Assembly: GCA_002371495.1 (NCBI GenBank)
Contig: DFIX01000051.1
Span: 1-26,311, forward strand
Source of the DNA: Eggerthellaceae bacterium UBA3686
GTDB taxonomy: Bacteria > Actinomycetota > Coriobacteriia > Coriobacteriales > Eggerthellaceae
Direction of reading: 5' to 3'
Length of the DNA stretch: 26,311 nucleotides
In this document: piece by piece, positions 23,245 through 26,311 of the stretch
Layout of the letters: each line of letters starts with the position of its first letter
Position numbering within the stretch: the first letter of the stretch is position 1
Translations under genes and position numbers: made by a program
Notes under the pieces: model-generated
Told to the model about the DNA's origin: nothing
Database searches by the model: none
The model's input: the letters and a program-made list of their open reading frames with translations, nothing else

Positions 23245-23406
23245 AGTTTCCGCAAAAAAGAGCTTAAGATGGCGAATGCGACGGCGCACAATGGGCCGCC
23301 CGCTTCTGGACAATTGCATAATGCCTGGTCGCCTGATTTCGCTGCACGGGATTTCGCCTTCGAAGGCACCCTTATTCGTCATCTTAAGCTCTTTTTTGCA
23401 GAAATT
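23245..23406. mobile_element. Inverted-repeat element 3 (MITE-like)
   Basis: The left arm contains GCAAAAAAGAGCTTAAGATG (from 23252) and the right arm its complement CATCTTAAGCTCTTTTTTGC (ending 23399; one further base differs just inside). The arms are about 30 bases in a 162-base element. The end motif is that of elements 1 and 2. It lies in the 594-base gap between the hydrolase remnant and cstA; no coding sequence is inside. Confidence 0.75.
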
Positions 23407-23579
23407 GCCCAAAATCGCTGACCGAGAGGCTTCTTTTGGCTTCCAACAGCTCTACCCACTCATCGCGAGAGGAAATAGGCGCAAAAGGTGAATACCATCG
23501 CCCGCACACCATCAAAGGCGCGTCCTGCCAACACGAATGCGCCAGTCGATGACGGCCCCGATGATAGGCTCCGCAAGAC

Positions 23580-25034
23580 TCACCGCAACTGTGCTGCGCT
23601 TTTAAATTCAGCCGAGGCCGCACGCATCACAAACGCGACGTACGCCGCCGTGGCCGCCCCCGCCACGATGTAGGCAGCCGTCCACGGCAGGTTGAAGCCA
23701 ATGTGCGCGTTCAGGATGTAGCTTGCCACCACGAACAGGTAGAACGCACCGGGCACGAGCGCCATGACATAGGGCATGCGGTTCTTTGCCATGTACATTG
23801 CGATCATCGTGAGCGCGAACACGCCGCAGGTCTCGTTGGCCCACGAGAAGTAGCGCCACAGCACGCCGAAACCGGCTGAGTCGGCCTTCGCCCACACGAG
23901 CACGGCGAAGACGACCGCGAATATGGGTGTCGCCACGGCCATGACGTTGCGCTTGCGCGTCATGTCGAGCCCGAACGCCTCGCCCAACGTGAGCCGCAAG
24001 CCGCGAAGCGCCGTATCGCCCGAGGTTATGGGCAGCACGATCACGCCTACGAGCGCGATAAGGCCACCAATTGGCCCAAGCATGTCGTATGAGACGATAC
24101 CAACCACGGCAGTCGGCGCATTCGCGAGCTGCTCGGCGGTGACCAGCCCCCGCCCGAGCGCGCCCATGGCCGCCGCCGCCCAAGTCATGGCGATGAAGCC
24201 CTCGGCGACCATCATGTCGTAGAACGTCACGCGGCCCTCGCGCTCATCCGTGACGGTGCGCGAGACGATGGTGGCCTGCGTGGAGTGAAAACCCGACATG
24301 ATTCCGCACGTCACCGTGACGAAGAAGATGGGCACGAAGCTACCTGCCAACGGGAAGCCCGGGTCTGCGTCCCAGAGCTCTGGTAGCGAGTAACCATTGG
24401 CGAAAAGACCCACGAACACGCCAATGGCCGAAACCAGCAAAATAGCGCCGAACACGGGGTAGATCCGCCCGATGATCTTGTCGATGGGCAGCAGCGCCGC
24501 CGCCACGTAGTAGGCGAAAATGACTCCGTAGACGACCCAAAGCGTCGGATTGGAGAGCATCGAGTCTTGGTGGAGGATCTGCGAAACGAAGATGTCGCCG
24601 GGGGTGTATACGAACACGACGCCGATGAGCAGCAGGAGCAGACACACGAACACAGAGTATACGTAGTATATGCCCCTGCCCAGGAAAAGCCTCACGAGCG
24701 CGGGCACCTGCCCGCCCCGGTTGCGGATGGATATCATGCCCACCATGTAGTCGTGGAACGCGCCCGCGATGACGCAGCCCACGGGAATGGTAACGAACGC
24801 GATCGGCCCGAACAGCGCGCCCTGGATGGGCCCGAGAATCGGCCCCGTACCTGCGATGTTCAAAAGTTCGATCAGACTGTTGCGCCACTTCCCCATCGGT
24901 ACGAAGTCGACGCCGTCTTGTATCGCGGTTGCCGGGGTCGGGCCGTCCGTGGGCTTCATCACGCGCTCGCACACACGCCCGTACACGGCACCACCCACCA
25001 CGAGCAAAACCAGTCCTATGAGGAAAGTCGTCAT
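23580..25034 (-). CDS. cstA: CstA-family carbon starvation transporter (short form)
   Basis: A 484-residue integral membrane protein with many hydrophobic segments over its whole length. It matches CstA/BtsT: LNIAGTGPILGPIQGALFGP near residue 58-77, a GAFHDYMVGM segment and CGIMSGFHSTQATIVSR around 265-281. E. coli CstA and BtsT are about 700 residues; shorter members of about 480 residues lack C-terminal segments and are common in anaerobes. E. coli members take up pyruvate or peptides with protons; the substrate here is inferred only. AAGGAC about ten bases before the ATG at 25034 is the likely ribosome binding site. A small frame lies directly upstream. Confidence 0.93.
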   Translation of the reverse strand: MTTFLIGLVLLVVGGAVYGRVCERVMKPTDGPTPATAIQDGVDFVPMGKWRNSLIELLNIAGTGPILGPIQGALFGPIAFVTIPVGCVIAGAFHDYMVGMISIRNRGGQVPALVRLFLGRGIYYVYSVFVCLLLLLIGVVFVYTPGDIFVSQILHQDSMLSNPTLWVVYGVIFAYYVAAALLPIDKIIGRIYPVFGAILLVSAIGVFVGLFANGYSLPELWDADPGFPLAGSFVPIFFVTVTCGIMSGFHSTQATIVSRTVTDEREGRVTFYDMMVAEGFIAMTWAAAAMGALGRGLVTAEQLANAPTAVVGIVSYDMLGPIGGLIALVGVIVLPITSGDTALRGLRLTLGEAFGLDMTRKRNVMAVATPIFAVVFAVLVWAKADSAGFGVLWRYFSWANETCGVFALTMIAMYMAKNRMPYVMALVPGAFYLFVVASYILNAHIGFNLPWTAAYIVAGAATAAYVAFVMRAASAEFKSAAQLR

Positions 25035-25046
25035 AACGTACCGTCC

Positions 25047-25277
25047 TTAGCAGAAGCAGCTCGCGAGCTGCCGACCGCCGCGCTCGGTGCTGCCGAAACG
25101 CCGCCAGTAGCTGCTGCCCTGGGATTGCGCAGCGGGGCCCAACGTGCATGTCGCTCGAGCAGACCGTAAACCGCTCGCCGCTGATGACGGTGCCGAATCT
25201 GGCGCGTTCCCGGCGCAGTTGGCCAGCGCCATCGCGAGCTCGACCCGCTGCGCGGCTGCGACAATCTTGGATGACAT
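25047..25277 (-). CDS. Possible small protein upstream of cstA
   Basis: A 76-residue frame starting MSSKIVAAAQRVELAMALAN, with a helical Ala-rich start, a Ser/Gly-rich middle and a CFC end. GGGAG lies nine bases before the ATG at 25277, and the stop is 12 bases from the cstA start, so it may be a leader gene of a cstA operon. The second half is low in hydrophobic residues and looks unlike a folded protein. I cannot exclude that it is a chance frame. Confidence 0.35.
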   Translation of the reverse strand: MSSKIVAAAQRVELAMALANCAGNAPDSAPSSAASGLRSARATCTLGPAAQSQGSSYWRRFGSTERGGRQLASCFC

Positions 25278-25589
25278 ATCGACAACTCCCGCTTCCTGGT
25301 TATTCCTTCCCGCATTGTACACACACCCATGGCGTTCCAGTTCTGCATTCCAAGAATGCTAATGCTTTGGCAATACTGCCACCTTGCACTCGCTTGGCTC
25401 TGCGGGCATCTATGACGTGTTACTGCGTTTTCGAGTATGTGGGCATCTACGAGATGTCGCTGTTTTTTGGCTCTGCGCTCTATAACGAAAACCACCGCAT
25501 GCTGTATGCCCGCCAAATCTGGATGCGCGCCGAAAGCGGAGGACTCTGCCTTCGAAAAGAAAACGGTGTCCTCCTTCTTCCAGAAAAAC
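25278..25589. other. Intergenic region upstream of cstA, no gene seen
   Basis: This stretch must hold the cstA promoter. GGAGGAC and GTCCTCC (near 25540-25576) form a seven-base stem around 23 bases. I see no other structure and no convincing coding sequence. Confidence 0.45.
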
Positions 25590-25617
25590 GTGTGGCAGGG
25601 CCTAAGCCCTGCCACAC
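25590..25617. terminator. Terminator of the lipoprotein gene
   Basis: GTGTGGCAGGGC (25590-25601) pairs perfectly with GCCCTGCCACAC (25606-25617), four-base loop. On the minus strand it is followed by GTTTTTC. It is a classic intrinsic terminator for the gene ending at 25653. Confidence 0.88.
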
Positions 25618-25652
25618 TGCTGGCTTTGCCGTTCGTTTTTACGGCAGCTTTG

Positions 25653-26311
25653 CTACTTGCTTTGCAGAGCCTCACGCTCTTCATTCGCAATAGCATCGAT
25701 TGTTTTCTGCATTTCGGCAGACATGTCTGCATAGGTCTTGTCGGTTTCGGGAGCCTGGTCCACGACCGTGGCATCGTAGTCGGTGAATTTGAGGGTAGCT
25801 TGGGTCGTGTCGATGGGTGTGGTCGTGTTGACGCTAACGGAGAGCAGCTTGCCATCGGCGCCGAATTCGTAGCTAACGGTAAAGACTTCCTTCTTGAGCC
25901 CTGCTTTGGCAAGAGCTTTCTCGATCTCGTCAGTTTCGGTGTATTTGTCGGCGTCAATAACCAGAGCGTAGACGGTGTTGTCTCCCTGCTTTTCGACATC
26001 GGCGGCGGACACGCAGCTCGTGATGGCCTCGAAGTCACCAACCTTGGTTTTGAGGAGCTCGTCGATGCTGGTCAGCTCTTGGGCGCTCATCTCTTGGACG
26101 GTGCCGGCGAACGCGTTGCCACCGACTTCGACGGTCGCCTTGTCGCCATCGAGGTACGACTTGAACGTGCTGCCCTGGAAGTCACTTGTAGAGCTGGACT
26201 TTACCGCATCGCCGCTCTGATCGAACTTGTAGACGGTCGTGGTGTTGAGCGACGTGTCCTCGGCTGTTGCGGTGTCCGAAGCGTCAGCGCTTTCGGCGCT
26301 TTCGTCGCTCT
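25653..26311 (-). CDS. Secreted lipoprotein-like protein, N-terminus beyond the window
   Basis: About 219 residues are visible, open to the right edge. The visible part begins in a Ser/Ala/Asp/Glu-rich linker of the kind that follows a lipobox, then a beta-rich domain (TTTVYKFDQSG, STFKSYLDGDKATVEV) and a second region with DKYTETDEIEKALAKAGLKK and FEFGADGKLLSVSV-like strands, ending in a helical tail. The architecture recalls bacterial lipoproteins of unknown function with two-domain beta folds. The internal ATG at 26090 is not a likely start, because the frame upstream is clearly coding. It is followed by the terminator at 25590. Confidence 0.75.
   Translation of the reverse strand, partial: SDESAESADASDTATAEDTSLNTTTVYKFDQSGDAVKSSSTSDFQGSTFKSYLDGDKATVEVGGNAFAGTVQEMSAQELTSIDELLKTKVGDFEAITSCVSAADVEKQGDNTVYALVIDADKYTETDEIEKALAKAGLKKEVFTVSYEFGADGKLLSVSVNTTTPIDTTQATLKFTDYDATVVDQAPETDKTYADMSAEMQKTIDAIANEEREALQSK

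Noticed and set aside
25047..25277. Selenoprotein reading through the stop after CFC
   Set aside because: No selenocysteine insertion hairpin is apparent after the stop and the next bases lead straight to the cstA ribosome binding site.
25031..26041. Minus-strand open frame of 336 codons over the region upstream of cstA
   Set aside because: It crosses the terminator at 25590 and overlaps two better supported frames in another phase.

Overview
The window looks like chromosomal accessory DNA from an anaerobic gut actinobacterium of the Coriobacteriia, most likely Eggerthellaceae. This is inferred from the moderately high GC content, the EFR1-type and DmsB-like ferredoxins, the short CstA transporter, the fragments of PucR-type (HTH_30) regulators and many lipoproteins. 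No tRNA, rRNA, CRISPR array, transposase or integrase gene is visible, and no species name can be read from the sequence itself.

Layout. 1-1935 (minus): a MazG-like nucleotide pyrophosphohydrolase overlaps by 4 bases a large PD-(D/E)XK plus DUF2075 helicase gene that runs off the left edge. 2374-3510: a zinc-ribbon membrane protein. 3739-6349: a strong promoter, a 433-residue uncharacterised protein, remnants of a MutH/Sau3AI-like endonuclease and of a phosphoribosyltransferase, and a small zinc-ribbon gene. 6434-8142: a voltage-gated potassium channel facing a conserved gene of unknown function. 8451-10230 (minus): a lipoprotein and decayed genes. 10490-12307: a small membrane protein, two fragments of PucR-type regulators, a small Cys-rich protein and a truncated second copy of the potassium channel. 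12502-15161 (minus): a Fic AMPylase with its own operator, then a HipBA toxin-antitoxin pair. 15274-19499: a ferredoxin tail, a second zinc-ribbon membrane protein, an EFR1 flavodoxin-ferredoxin, a DmsB-like ferredoxin and a lipoprotein L,D-transpeptidase. 20580-21551: a DUF559/Vsr-like putative nuclease. 21778-22985: a TetR regulator joined by a deletion to a metallo-beta-lactamase-fold hydrolase. 23580-26311 (minus): CstA and the C-terminal part of a secreted lipoprotein.

The window has two main themes. One is defence and toxin-antitoxin genes (helicase/MazG, MutH remnant, Fic, HipBA, DUF559-like nuclease) mixed with many broken genes. The other is small repetitive DNA: three ~160-180 bp elements with long terminal inverted repeats (16511-16693, 20352-20533, 23245-23406), three copies or half-copies of a ~44 bp palindrome (10320, 12402, 13701), two of which bracket the Fic gene, and a set of hairpins built on GACAACG (18355, 18553, 21676). 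Several genes have left only their C-terminal tails beside intact relatives or hairpins (16826, 18499, 15274), which suggests repeated duplication and deletion.
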